NCBI RefSeq assembly: GCF_002368335.1 | Contig: NZ_AP018288.1 | Span: 5,162,000 to 5,225,999, forward strand | DNA length: 64,000 nt | Source: Nostoc sp. NIES-4103 | GTDB taxonomy: Bacteria > Cyanobacteriota > Cyanobacteriia > Cyanobacteriales > Nostocaceae | Direction of reading: 5' to 3' | In this document: piece by piece, positions 7,743-17,305 of the stretch | Layout of the letters: each line of letters starts with the position of its first letter | Numbering within the stretch: position 1 is the stretch's first letter | Notes under the pieces: model-generated | Seen by the model: the letters and a program-made list of their open reading frames with translations, nothing else | What the model was told of the DNA's origin: nothing | Database searches by the model: none | Position numbers and translations under genes: made by a program

Positions 7743-10700
7743 CTATGACTCTGACTGGTTTGAGCTAGCAGGCAAAGCTTTATGTCTACCTCCTGCTTTG
7801 TTAGGAGAATCTGGTGGTTGTGAAGGATTTGAGCGTCCGGGACGCTTCTTATAAAATATAGAAGCAGCCAAAGTTTTAACCAGAATGTACAGAATCGGCA
7901 CTAAGAACAGACTTAAAAACGTCGCTAGCAATAGCCCACCAAACAGTGCTGTCCCCAAAGACCAGCGGCTGCTAGCTCCAGCACCCTCAGAAATAACTAA
8001 GGGCAAAAAGCCTAACAATGCAGCAAAGGCAGTCATGAGAATTGGTCGTAACCGTTCTTCCCCTGCTTTCACCGCCGCCCGCGTGTAACTCATACCCTGC
8101 TCATGCAGTTGATTGGCAAATTCTACGACTAAAATCGCGTTCTTTGCTGACAGACCAATTAATGTCACCAAACCCACTTGGCAATAAATATCATTTACCA
8201 CCTTGGGGAAAAGGCTACCTACCATGAAAACATTCGAGCGTAGCCAAATCGCAACCATCGCTCCCAAAATTGCTAAGGGAACCGTCAGCAAAATAATAAT
8301 TGGGTCAACATAGCTTTCATACTGAGCTGCCAACACAAGAAAGACAATAACGATCGCTAAAGCAAAAATCAAGGTTGTAGCTCCCCCAGAAGTCTTTTCT
8401 TGGAGATAAGTTCCTGTCCACTCGTAACCAAATCCTTGGGGCAAAACCTCTGCTGCTACTTGCTCCATTGCTTGAATTGCCTGTCCAGAACTAGCACCAG
8501 GAGCAGGAGAACCTTGAATCTTGATTGATCTATACAAGTTGTAATGCGAAATGGTTTTCGGCCCGACAAAGGGAGTAATTTCCACCAAATTGCTCAAAGG
8601 AATCATCGCCCCACTTCTAGAGCGGACATACAGTTTGCCGATATCATCAGGATTAGAACGGAACACACCATCTGCCTGCACATATACTCGATACTGTCGC
8701 TGTCCCTGAACAAAGTTGTTTACATACTGCGACCCCAAGTAAGTTTGCAACGTCCCAAACACATTGTTGATATCTACGTTCAGAGCTTTAGCTTGATTGC
8801 GGTTCACCTGAATTTCAAATTGGGGAGTGTTGGCGGTGAACTGAGTGAAAACTCGTTGTAAAACAGGCTTTTTATTTGCCGCCGCAATTAACTTTTGAGC
8901 AGTCTCAACCAAAGTTTCAATGGGGGCGTTACCAGTTCTGTCTTGAAGGATAAACTCAAAACCGCCTGTAGTACTTAATCCTCTCACCGGAGGAGCATTG
9001 GCAGCGATCGCTCTAGCTTCTGTAATTGTGGCAAGCTTTTTGTTGAGCTGCTGAAGTATTCCATACACAGACTGAGATTGCTCAGGTCTTTCTTTCCAAG
9101 GTTTGAGGTTGACAAATGCAATCCCTAAATTAGAAGCATTACCATCGAAACCAAAGCCACTAATCATAAAACTAGCTCTGACTTCTGGAATCGCCGTCAC
9201 ATCCAGAGCAACCTGCTGCATCACAGATTCGGTGTACTTCAGAGAAACCCCGTCTGGAGCCTGGACAATGACAAAGAAGTAACCTTGATCTTCCTCTGGA
9301 ATAAATCCCGTAGGCACTGCTTTGTACATCAAAACCGTTGCAGCTAAACCAGCGATAAAAACCCCAACCACCATCGGCTTGACATGAGTGAGGAAGCTGA
9401 CAAACCCGACATATCGGCGTGTGAACCAAGCAAATCCTCGATTAAACAGCGTAAAGAACCAGCCTAAAGGGCCCCGTAAAGTTCCAGGGGGGCGCATGAG
9501 AATGGCTGCCATACTCGGAGAAAAAGTTAAGGCATTGAAGGTTGAAATACCTATGGAGACTGCAACAGTTAACGCAAATTGTTTATAGACAATACCAGTA
9601 GTACCCGGAATGAATGCCACTGGAATGAACACAGCCATGAGTACAAGTGAAGTGGCAATGATTGCCCCAGACAACTCTTTCATGGCTTCTATAGCTGCCT
9701 GCAAAGGCTTCGTGCCTTGCTCCAGCTTGACTGCAACTGCTTCCACCACAATAATGGCATCATCAACGACGATCCCAATTGCCAGCACGAAGCCAAACAG
9801 AGTCAGTGTATTAATTTGAAATCCTAAAACGAATAGAGCCGCACATGCACCAACAAGAGAAACGGGGATAGCAACTGTCGGAATGAGCGTAGTGCGCCAG
9901 TCTTGCAAAAACACAAAAATGACTAAGACTACTAGGATAATAGCCTCAACCAGGGTGTGCAGTACCTCTTCGAGGGAAATTTCCACAAAGGGAGTAGTGT
10001 CAAATGCCAACTTTGCTTTTAGTCCAGGTGGGAACCTCTTGGCTAGCGCACTTACCTGTTCTTCTACAGCATGGGCAACTTGTAAGGCATTACTTCCAGG
10101 AAGCTGATATATTCCCAAACCCACGGCTGGCTTGGGATTATTCCCTGGTATGGTGAACCTAGCATCAGCCAAATAACTTTCTGCTCCTAGTTCCACTCGC
10201 CCCACATCTCTAACCTTAACTAAAGTGCCACTGCCAGCTTCACCGACCTTTAGCACCATGTTCTCAAATTCAGATACATCTTTGAATCGACTGCTAGCCC
10301 GTAAAGCAAATTCAAAGCTTTGATTATCCGGTGCTGGTTCCCTACCAATTGCACCTGCACCTACTTGGATATTCTGCTCTTGAAGGGCAGCTGTCACATC
10401 TTGAGGAGTCAGTTGATATTCAGCAAGTTTATTGGGATCAAGCCACAGACGCATAGCATATTTGCGCTCTCCAAAAATAGTGGCTTTTCCTACGCCAGGA
10501 ATTCGTTTTATTTGGTCAAGAATATAAAGGTCAACATAGTTACTGATAAAAATGTTGTCATACTCATTATTTTCGGAGAAAAATCCATAAACTAAAAGCA
10601 GACTGCTCGATGCGGTTTCTACAGTTACGCCTGTTCTTTGAATAGTGTCTGGTAACTGAGGTGCAGCCAGAGCCTCTTTATTTTGAACATTGACTTGGGC

Positions 10701-11009
10701 AATATCACTATTAACATTAGTGGGAAAGGAGACAGTTATATTACTGCCACCATCATTACTAGTGTTAGAAGATATGTAAGACACGTCTTTAACACCATTA
10801 ATTTGCCGTTCAATAATGTTGGTGACAGTGTTTTCTGTGGTTTGAGCATCTGCACCAATATTATTAGAGCTAACAGTGATTTGAACTGGGGCCAAGTCTG
10901 GTAGCTGAGAAATAGGAAGAATCGGAATACAAATGCTTCCCAACAGCAAAATAATGAATGTACAAACGGTCGTCAAAACAGGACGTTTGATGAAGATATT
11001 GACAAACAT
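7743..11009 (-). CDS. RND efflux pump inner-membrane subunit, HAE1/AcrB family
   Basis: 1088 aa, full length for the hydrophobe/amphiphile efflux-1 family. It opens with MFVNIFIKRPVLTTV and a first transmembrane helix, has two large periplasmic loops and twelve predicted membrane helices, and shows the proton-relay DDAIIVVEAV in TM4 (paired acidic residues) and the GLSAKNAILVVEFA block in TM10. A roughly 12-residue insertion between TM9 and TM10 reads through in frame. The last 35 residues are a polar Lys/Pro/Ser-rich tail. No membrane-fusion protein or outer-membrane factor gene is adjacent, so partners must be elsewhere. The LysR gene 325 bases upstream is divergent and is the natural candidate regulator. 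Confidence 0.93.
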   Translation of the reverse strand: MFVNIFIKRPVLTTVCTFIILLLGSICIPILPISQLPDLAPVQITVSSNNIGADAQTTENTVTNIIERQINGVKDVSYISSNTSNDGGSNITVSFPTNVNSDIAQVNVQNKEALAAPQLPDTIQRTGVTVETASSSLLLVYGFFSENNEYDNIFISNYVDLYILDQIKRIPGVGKATIFGERKYAMRLWLDPNKLAEYQLTPQDVTAALQEQNIQVGAGAIGREPAPDNQSFEFALRASSRFKDVSEFENMVLKVGEAGSGTLVKVRDVGRVELGAESYLADARFTIPGNNPKPAVGLGIYQLPGSNALQVAHAVEEQVSALAKRFPPGLKAKLAFDTTPFVEISLEEVLHTLVEAIILVVLVIFVFLQDWRTTLIPTVAIPVSLVGACAALFVLGFQINTLTLFGFVLAIGIVVDDAIIVVEAVAVKLEQGTKPLQAAIEAMKELSGAIIATSLVLMAVFIPVAFIPGTTGIVYKQFALTVAVSIGISTFNALTFSPSMAAILMRPPGTLRGPLGWFFTLFNRGFAWFTRRYVGFVSFLTHVKPMVVGVFIAGLAATVLMYKAVPTGFIPEEDQGYFFVIVQAPDGVSLKYTESVMQQVALDVTAIPEVRASFMISGFGFDGNASNLGIAFVNLKPWKERPEQSQSVYGILQQLNKKLATITEARAIAANAPPVRGLSTTGGFEFILQDRTGNAPIETLVETAQKLIAAANKKPVLQRVFTQFTANTPQFEIQVNRNQAKALNVDINNVFGTLQTYLGSQYVNNFVQGQRQYRVYVQADGVFRSNPDDIGKLYVRSRSGAMIPLSNLVEITPFVGPKTISHYNLYRSIKIQGSPAPGASSGQAIQAMEQVAAEVLPQGFGYEWTGTYLQEKTSGGATTLIFALAIVIVFLVLAAQYESYVDPIIILLTVPLAILGAMVAIWLRSNVFMVGSLFPKVVNDIYCQVGLVTLIGLSAKNAILVVEFANQLHEQGMSYTRAAVKAGEERLRPILMTAFAALLGFLPLVISEGAGASSRWSLGTALFGGLLLATFLSLFLVPILYILVKTLAASIFYKKRPGRSNPSQPPDSPNKAGGRHKALPASSNQSES

Positions 11010-11012
11010 AAA

Positions 11013-11142
11013 TTAGGGAATGGGGAATGGGGAATGGGGAATGGGGAATGGGGAATAGATTAAGAATTTAACTTTTAGCCTCTATAGCAGGAGGCAGGAG
11101 GCAGGAGGCAGGAGGCAGGAGGTAAAAACCTTACTGTTACTG
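11013..11142. repeat. Tandem GGGAATG and GGCAGGA repeats in the RND-LysR promoter region
   Basis: GGGAATG units are followed by GCAGGAG units and then a 29-base stretch (11,114-11,142) running from GGCAGGAGGT to CTTACTGTTACTG. The same 29 bases recur at 21,807-21,835, just before the 21-bp tandem array. The remaining bases to 11,333 are the shared promoter region of two divergent genes; no operator was identified with certainty. Confidence 0.7.
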
Positions 11143-11333
11143 TCATTGACGATTTTAAAATGTCCTAATCTATGATTCGACTGCTATACTTCTGCCTTTG
11201 ACTTGTTGACAAATAACAACTGACAACTGACTAATGATTAGATTACTTACATCCAGTTTGTATCGCAGGTTATTTTAAAAGTCCAAGATATACTACTATA
11301 ACCAGATGGAATAGATTCAGATAACTAAACGGC

Positions 11334-12230
11334 ATGGATGGTAACTTGCGCTTGCTTCGTTATTTTGTTGCCGTGGCTGAAGAGTTAAACTTCACCCGTG
11401 CTGCCGAACGATTATATATATCTCAACCAGCATTATCTAAGCAAATTCGCCAATTAGAGCGGGAAATAGGTATTGAATTGCTGCGGCGTAGTAGTCGTGA
11501 TGTCCAACTCACTGCTGCTGGAGAAGCACTTTTGCCTTTAGCCCAGCAACTTCTTCAAGATTGGCAGTTCACCTTAGTAACGGTGCGAGAAGTAGCGGCA
11601 AGTCAGGCGCAGAAATTACGCGTTGGTTTTATCTCTAGTATTGGCGGCGAATTTACAAAATCCATCCTGGCAAGGTTTCAAGCTTCACAGCCAGGTTGGA
11701 AGGTAACGATACGTTTTTTTGAGTTGTCAGACCCAACTGCTGGACTACTTTCTGGAAATTCCGATGTTGCTTTATTACGTTTGCCAGTTCCTAAGCAAGA
11801 AAAACTATTTACTGAAATTTTATTGATTGAACCAAGATGGCTAGCTTTATCCTGTGACCATCCCCTAGCGCAGCACGAAGTTTTGCAGATGGCAGATTTG
11901 GTTAATGAACCGTTTATTACAGTGCCAGCTGAAACTGGTATATGGCGAGATCATTGGCTAGCAATAAATGAGCGTCAAGGGTATCCAGTGATTATTGGTG
12001 CAGAAGTCAATAATACCAATGAAGCTATGGAAGCGGTGATTAATGGTCAAGGAGTAGCTCTAGTTTCAGAAACTAGCACACGGGTTTACACCTTGTCCGG
12101 CCAGACTTTCCGCCCAGTTAAGGATGTCAGCCCCAGCGTACTTGCTGTGGCTTGGCGACGAGACTCTTCTAATCATGTAGTTCAAGACTTTGTAAAAGCT
12201 TGTCTTGAGGTGAGTGGGCATAGGGCATAG
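11334..12230 (+). CDS. LysR-type transcriptional regulator
   Basis: 298 aa, standard LTTR length. The N-terminal winged helix-turn-helix spans about residues 1-60 with the typical NFTRAAERLYISQPALSKQI recognition helix and LEREIG dimer helix. The remaining part is the type 2 periplasmic-binding-like effector domain (about 88-290). It is divergent from the RND pump gene, so it plausibly controls that pump in response to a small ligand; this is inferred from layout only. Its 3' end runs into tandem repeats. Confidence 0.9.
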   Translation: MDGNLRLLRYFVAVAEELNFTRAAERLYISQPALSKQIRQLEREIGIELLRRSSRDVQLTAAGEALLPLAQQLLQDWQFTLVTVREVAASQAQKLRVGFISSIGGEFTKSILARFQASQPGWKVTIRFFELSDPTAGLLSGNSDVALLRLPVPKQEKLFTEILLIEPRWLALSCDHPLAQHEVLQMADLVNEPFITVPAETGIWRDHWLAINERQGYPVIIGAEVNNTNEAMEAVINGQGVALVSETSTRVYTLSGQTFRPVKDVSPSVLAVAWRRDSSNHVVQDFVKACLEVSGHRA

Positions 12231-12296
12231 GGCATGGGGCATGGGGCATTGGGCATTAGTTATTTCTTACCCTGCTCCCCTGCTCCCCCTGCTCCC
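12215..12296. repeat. Tandem GGGCATG / CCCTGCT repeats
   Basis: GGGCATA/GGGCATG heptamers followed by CCCTGCTCC units lie between the convergent LysR and ftsI genes. The first few overlap the last codons of the LysR gene. Confidence 0.75.
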
Positions 12297-14135
12297 CTAC
12301 TGCCCTTCTTCCGGCTCTTGGATTGCCTTACTTGGGGGAATCTGTTCAATGGGAATTAGTGTTTCCATTACAGATTTAACAATTGGTGCTGCTACAGTGG
12401 AACCGTAAGCATTCTCTCCTTTTGGCTCGTCAACTAATGCAAATACTACATAGCGGGGTGATTCCACTGGCAAAATAGCCACGAAGCTTGTAATTCTAGC
12501 ACCAGGAATGTAGCCGCCGTTGGGGCTGGCTTTTTGGGCTGTACCAGTTTTCCCAGCAATGCGATATCCAGGAATTTGGGAAACTTTGCCAGTTCCTTCA
12601 TTAACCACGGTTTCCATCATTTCTACTACCTTTTGAGTTGTGGTAGTTGAAAAAATTTGGCGTGGTGTCGGGTAAGTGGGTGTGTAGTGCATCTGTCCTT
12701 TGCTGTCAATTAGCCCCCGCACTACATGGGGTGTAACCAATTTACCACCGTTGGCTAAAGCTCCGTGCATTTGCACCAGTTGTAATGGTGTTAAGGAAAA
12801 ACCTTGACCAAAGGAAGTTGTGGCTGGCTCAATGGGAGATGCAATAAATTCTTCTTGACTTTTGAGCCGACCACGAACTTCAAAGGGTAAATCTGTATCA
12901 ACGGTTTGTCCTAGACCTAAGCGTTCTAGCCAGTTGTAGTAGACTGAAGGGCGTAATCTTTGAATGATTTGCACCATACCAATGTTGCTAGAATTTTGCA
13001 GAATCTGAGCAATGTTGATTCGCCCATAGCCGTTGTGCTGAGCATTTCTGATGGTATAATCCGCAACACGAATAGCACCAGGGTCATTAAATACATCATC
13101 TGGTTTGATGACCCCATTTTCCAGGGCGATCGCTACATTCACAGGCTTAAAAGTCGATCCTGGTTCATAGAGATCGGCTACTGTCCAGTTTTTGAACAGT
13201 GAGATATCGGCTTTGGAATATTCATTGGGGTTATAAGTAGGCTGAGAAACCAAAGCCAGTAGAGAACCATCTAGGGCATCCATGACAATTACTGCCCCGC
13301 GTTTGGCTCGAAATTTCTCCATCTGCTCTTTGAGAGCATTGCGGGCAGCGCGTTGTAGGCGACTATCGATAGTTAGTTGCAGTTGCAGGTCATCAAAATG
13401 GAGAAAGCCTTCAGGTGCATGATCTGGCATTAATGTGCCGTTACCCGCCCGACTGAGCTTGACTGTTTGCACAGAACGTTCTAGTAATTTCTCTTGACTA
13501 TATTCCACGCCTGCCTGACCGCGACGGTCAAGATTCACATAGCCGACTACATCAGCAGCCAAATCCTCTGGCGGGTAGAATCGTGAGTATTTCTGGATTA
13601 ACTCTAGACCATTTAAGCGTAATTTGGTGATGCGATCGGCAGTGGCTTCTGGGAGGGTGGAAGCAAGTGTAATGCCAGTTTTTTGGCTAGTAAAAGTTTT
13701 TACTAAGTCAGCAGCATTTTTATCTAATAAGGGGGCAAGCTGCTCTGCCATTGCTTCATTAGACTTATCAAATAGCTTAGGATGAGCGAATAAGGTATAT
13801 ACTGGACGGTCAACTGCTAATACATTGCTATTACGGTCTATTACCGGGCGACGAGGCATAAAAGGTCGCAAACTCACCATTTGCTGATTTCGCGCCTTTT
13901 GCGTTAGCTTCTGTCCCTGTACTATTTGTAACTGGTATAAATTAATAGCCAGCCCCATACCAGCAGTAATTAATACGCCCCATACTATGAATAATCGAGA
14001 TCTGGCGATCGCGATCGGATCTTGATTATTAGAGGCTGTTGTCTCCATCAACTTTTGCCTTGATGGCTTTTGCCGTCTTGTGAATGCTGGATTTTGCAAT
14101 CTTCTGAATCTTAATCTACTTGGTGACTTCTGCAT
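12297..14135 (-). CDS. ftsI: Septal peptidoglycan transpeptidase (class B PBP, FtsI/PBP3)
   Basis: 612-aa class B penicillin-binding protein. A basic, Arg/Lys-rich cytoplasmic leader of about 45 residues precedes one membrane helix (about 47-68), then a PBP dimerisation region and the transpeptidase domain. Active-site motifs are complete: STFK at 327-330 with Ser327 as the acyl-enzyme nucleophile, SSN at 382-384 and KTGT at 529-532. It cross-links septal peptidoglycan during cell division. A second ATG 29 codons in is an alternative start. The gene upstream on the same strand encodes a single-pass FtsL-like protein, the common order in division clusters. Confidence 0.93.
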   Translation of the reverse strand: MQKSPSRLRFRRLQNPAFTRRQKPSRQKLMETTASNNQDPIAIARSRLFIVWGVLITAGMGLAINLYQLQIVQGQKLTQKARNQQMVSLRPFMPRRPVIDRNSNVLAVDRPVYTLFAHPKLFDKSNEAMAEQLAPLLDKNAADLVKTFTSQKTGITLASTLPEATADRITKLRLNGLELIQKYSRFYPPEDLAADVVGYVNLDRRGQAGVEYSQEKLLERSVQTVKLSRAGNGTLMPDHAPEGFLHFDDLQLQLTIDSRLQRAARNALKEQMEKFRAKRGAVIVMDALDGSLLALVSQPTYNPNEYSKADISLFKNWTVADLYEPGSTFKPVNVAIALENGVIKPDDVFNDPGAIRVADYTIRNAQHNGYGRINIAQILQNSSNIGMVQIIQRLRPSVYYNWLERLGLGQTVDTDLPFEVRGRLKSQEEFIASPIEPATTSFGQGFSLTPLQLVQMHGALANGGKLVTPHVVRGLIDSKGQMHYTPTYPTPRQIFSTTTTQKVVEMMETVVNEGTGKVSQIPGYRIAGKTGTAQKASPNGGYIPGARITSFVAILPVESPRYVVFALVDEPKGENAYGSTVAAPIVKSVMETLIPIEQIPPSKAIQEPEEGQ

Positions 14136-14160
14136 TGGGTTTGTCCTTTGTCAGTTGTGA

Positions 14161-14336
14161 GCCAGTACGGTTTTGGGGTTTCCCCCATGAGTAACTGGCG
14201 ATCTTCGCAGCGTTGGCGAGCCTGCGAGCGTCACCCAAAGGGTCAGTTGTCAGTTGTCAGTTGTGAGCCAGTGCGAGAGAGGGAGTTTCTACACGGCTTG
14301 CTTTTGTTGGGGAGCAAGTCGCGTTATGTAACTGGC
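14161..14336. repeat. Two small palindromic elements bounded by GCCAGT...ACTGGC
   Basis: Two elements (14,161-14,199 and 14,267-14,336) each start with GCCAGT and end with ACTGGC and each is preceded by AGTTGTGA from the local CAGTTGT tandem repeat. A third copy with the same ends is at 28,839-28,879. They look like small dispersed repeats inserted in tandem repeats, as described for Nostoc genomes. The rest of the 370-base gap between ftsI and the FtsL-like gene is tandem repeat (ACTGACC units near 14,470-14,500). Confidence 0.6.
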
Positions 14337-14505
14337 TCTCTCGTTGGGTCAAATAAAAGTCATTTATTATACCAAATTGACGCAAGTTTATTCTTTGAGA
14401 TTCTTGTAACAGCCTGATAATCTAAAATTTAAAATCCAAAATCTAAAATTGGTATTTAGTTGTTTTTACTACTGACCACTGACCACTGACCACTGACTCT
14501 TGACT

Positions 14506-15186
14506 TTAATATCCTCGTGGCGAGGGAGTTGGCTGCTGCATTTGAGGATTGGGTGTTGTGCTGGGGGTTGTTGGTTGAGTAGTCCCAGGTGTTAAACGCA
14601 AAAAAATTGTTCTGGCTGGAGTTGGTGATACCAGTCCTGCTGTTGGTTTTTGTGCTTCCTCAGCCATTTTGTTTGTCAATGTTGCATTAGTTGTTGTCAG
14701 CTGTCGTTCACTGAGTCGTAGGCTGTCTAGTCTGCGTAAGTCCTGACTCCAAAGTTGCCGGGAATAGACTGTCCAACCATAAACAACCAAAGTTGCTACG
14801 ACCAACAAAAACGCTATAACTGAGGTATAACGATGTGACTTATACAACCACAGTAACCACAGAGGTGATGCTGTAGAACTAGGCATTGCAGGTAGACCCA
14901 CCGAGTTAGCTTTGGAAATTTTCGGCATTGCACTTGACTTGCCTTGGAGGTTAGAGACTTGTTGGTTATCCAAGTGTGACACTCCATTGGTCAGTGCAAC
15001 CGATGAATCTTTTGCAGAACGCCGTTGTTTTTGGGAGCGAATAGATGGGGTTTGGGCAGCAAGTGTGGTGTTATTTTGCACGGCTGACCCTATACGCCCG
15101 GAACGGCGCTTCTTTGACGGGGTGGTAGAATCTCGCCAAAACCGGGTACTAGTTACAGAAACAGCTGATTTACGAGCAGCAGCCAT
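14506..15186 (-). CDS. Single-pass membrane protein upstream of ftsI, FtsL-like
   Basis: 226 aa. A long basic Ser/Arg/Lys-rich cytoplasmic tail (about 1-120) is followed by one strong membrane helix (SVIAFLLVVATLVVYGW, about 122-140), a short heptad-like segment (LWSQDLRRLDSLRLSERQL, LTTTNATLTNKM) and a Thr/Pro-rich periplasmic end. This is the topology of FtsL/DivIC-type division proteins, and the position directly upstream of ftsI is the classic ftsL location. Sequence similarity to FtsL is usually too low to see by eye, so the call is by topology and context. The gap to ftsI (370 bases) is filled with repeats. Confidence 0.6.
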   Translation of the reverse strand: MAAARKSAVSVTSTRFWRDSTTPSKKRRSGRIGSAVQNNTTLAAQTPSIRSQKQRRSAKDSSVALTNGVSHLDNQQVSNLQGKSSAMPKISKANSVGLPAMPSSTASPLWLLWLYKSHRYTSVIAFLLVVATLVVYGWTVYSRQLWSQDLRRLDSLRLSERQLTTTNATLTNKMAEEAQKPTAGLVSPTPARTIFLRLTPGTTQPTTPSTTPNPQMQQPTPSPRGY

Positions 15187-15373
15187 AAATTTTTTAAGTA
15201 GGAAAATACTGTATTTTAAACTAATTGTCTGTTTTTGCTAAGGTTAAAATTGTCTTTTGTGCGATCGCTACACATAATACCCTACACTTGTTCAAGTGTT
15301 CTGCTAGCTACATCATTGTTTGCATCATCTGGGTATTGCAGTGGTTGCGATTGAGTAGATAGTAATTAGACAG

Positions 15374-15709
15374 CTTGCTGATTTGGGTATTGCCTCTCAG
15401 TATGGCAACGCCATAGGTCAAGGGCCAAGAGTCTATGAAAAACTCCACGCTATTTGCGCCCCTGAAATTTTTGGGTATGGACAACTCAAGCTTCCCTCTA
15501 AAGAATAAGGGATGATGGGCAATGGAAGAGCCACTGCTTTTGAGATAGCCACTTCAGGAGCCTGAAGAGCATGGGTGTAGCTCTTTGCGCTCATTTGGCA
15601 TGAAGTTGCAAAGGCGATTTTCAAAGGAAATATGGCAATGTTTGATATCATATCCACATTTGTCGCCCTACCTGGTAGCTTACATTCGCTGATTAAGTTA
15701 CTTTGCTCG
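15374..15709 (+). pseudogene. Degraded coding remnant with three in-frame stops
   Basis: One reading frame stays protein-like for over 100 codons (segments such as LADLGIASQYGNAIGQGPRV, YEKLHAICAPEIFGYGQL, GNGRATAFEIATSGA, MAMFDIISTFVALPG) but is interrupted by TAA at 15,506, TGA at 15,563 and TAG at 15,578. No start codon context was found. I do not recognise the family. The continuity of a plausible protein on both sides of the stops suggests a decaying gene rather than chance. The rest of the 15,187-15,888 gap shows nothing else. Confidence 0.4.
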
Positions 15710-15888
15710 GAAATCAGAAATTGCAGAAAATCATTATCCTACCGCATAATAACTAATCCAAAAAAAATCAACCTCAAGTATTGTTTTTAAATATGTAATC
15801 GGTTGACATTTAAAAAATCACGACAAATAGGTTATCGTATTCAACAGGCGAAATATTTTTATTGCCACAATTTGGTGAAAGAGGAGTT

Positions 15889-16101
15889 ATGAGAACAAAG
15901 ATCTTTGGTTTAGCGCTCATCTTAAGTCTGGCTGGCGCTCTCGGAGCCTGTGAAAGTAGTTCCACTGGGCCTAGTACTACTACCCCCACTACTCCGGCTG
16001 CTGGTGAACCGACTGATGCTGGGGCTCCAGCCACTACCGCCCCTACTACCGCGACTACTACCCCCGCTACTCCGGCTGCTAAGCCTACCAAAACACCTTA
16101 A
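15889..16101 (+). CDS. Small Thr/Ala/Pro-rich lipoprotein
   Basis: 70 aa. A textbook lipoprotein signal: MRTKIFG then a hydrophobic run ending in the lipobox LGAC, with Cys22 as the lipidated residue. The mature part is only about 49 residues of Ser/Thr/Pro/Ala repeats (TTTPTTPA-like), as in linker or cell-wall-spanning regions. The start is fixed by a strong ribosome-binding sequence GAGGAG at 15,881-15,886; a TTG further upstream is not used. No homologous family is recognised and function is unknown. Confidence 0.7.
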   Translation: MRTKIFGLALILSLAGALGACESSSTGPSTTTPTTPAAGEPTDAGAPATTAPTTATTTPATPAAKPTKTP

Positions 16102-16788
16102 ATTATCGGTCTCATATCAGACTGAATACAGGTTAGTGATAGTGCTGATCAGTATGTAGCTGAGGTTGATTAGTTGCCCACTAATGCAAAGTATCCTCTT
16201 GTCAGTGGATAAAAGCCTTAACCTTGCTAAAGTATCCGTGAATTAGAGCAACAAGTAGAGGACACTTGTGAAGACGGTCTTATCCGTAACAAGTGTCCAA
16301 CTACAGTAAGAAACTAAGAAAACTTTGTTTCAACACTTGACTAATAGTCCGCTAAAGTCTTTTTGACAGGTGGGGAAAGAGCAAGGGGCAAAGGAAAAGG
16401 GTTTTAATGCTTTCTCCTTGAACAAGCATCCCTTTGAGTGACTTAAACCTGTCAGCGCTTGTATTGTGAAGTACCAGTTGATTGTGGAAATTTCACCCCT
16501 TGTAGGTAAATGATTTCCCGCTTTGAATATTTGAAATTGCTTAAGCTATTGAGTTTTGCAAGACAAAAAAATACATAATGTTCACTGGCAACTGCTTTTA
16601 ACCATTGGCTGTAGTCTCTTCCTTATAGGGGAAAGTGACTTAGTAAAATGTCTTAGCTTTGCCAGATTTTTGTTGGAAAATTTGCTGTGTAAAGTTAGAA
16701 GGCAGGGTGAGTGAGGGGGATAACTCCTAATTGCTAACTCCGTGTCTCAGCACTCACCATTCACTAATGATTTGTGGAGATGGGGATA
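16102..16788. other. Gene-free intergenic region
   Basis: About 690 bases of mixed composition between the small lipoprotein gene and the next small protein gene. No credible ORF, RNA gene or clear terminator was seen. Confidence 0.5.
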
Positions 16789-17112
16789 ATGGGAAGGAGA
16801 AAACGAATATTGTTTTTAGTTTTAAGTTTCAGTACTGGTACTTGGGTGTGGTTGAGTAGTCACTGGGGAACACCGATAACGGCATTACCACCACCAGAGG
16901 ATACACCCGAAGAAATATTGCGAACAGAGATTATTGTAGACGCGCGATCGCCTATTGATGGCAAGCCTCTGAACGCTGCTGAGTATTTAGAATTACAAGA
17001 GCAACTGCAACAAGCGCCACGGCCGACACTGAATAGCAAAATCCGGGAACAGGTTTTTCTACTACGGATACGTAAGACCTTGCTTCAGCTTTTTCCATTT
17101 TTAGATTTGTGA
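16789..17112 (+). CDS. Hypothetical protein with N-terminal membrane/signal segment, 107 aa
   Basis: Starts MGRRKRILFLVLSFSTG: basic residues then one hydrophobic segment to about residue 27, followed by a Pro/Glu-rich linker and a polar alpha-helical part (AAEYLELQEQLQQA) ending in a basic, hydrophobic tail. It could be anchored in the membrane or exported. I chose the ATG at 16,789 because GGAG at 16,776-16,779 lies nine bases before it; GTG at 16,774 and ATG at 16,780 are upstream alternatives. Family not recognised; it has the look of a conserved cyanobacterial small protein. Confidence 0.6.
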   Translation: MGRRKRILFLVLSFSTGTWVWLSSHWGTPITALPPPEDTPEEILRTEIIVDARSPIDGKPLNAAEYLELQEQLQQAPRPTLNSKIREQVFLLRIRKTLLQLFPFLDL

Positions 17113-17146
17113 CACAGTAGGCACTGGTCAGTTGTCATTAGTTATT

Positions 17147-17203
17147 CTCCCAATGCCCCATGCCCCATGCCCCATGCCCAATGCCCCATTCCCAATTCCG
17201 ATT
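17147..17203. repeat. Tandem CCCCATG repeats
   Basis: CCCCATG/CCCAATG heptamer units in the gap upstream of glgB. The glgB promoter should lie between this repeat and 17,305. Confidence 0.75.
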
Positions 17204-17305
17204 TAGAATAACACAGGCGACAAAATTGCAAATAAATGTAAAGAATATATATAGATATTAGAAAAACACATTTAGTCAATCATCATATTTCACGTAGGTA
17301 GCTTC

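Noticed and set aside
8170..8260. Possible frameshift or insertion in the RND pump near TM9-TM10
   Set aside because: The extra dozen residues are in frame and both flanking helices are normal; length is within the family range.
8042..10904. Numerous plus-strand ORFs and one minus ORF within the RND pump gene
   Set aside because: Shadows of the 1088-codon gene without starts, ribosome-binding sites or protein character.
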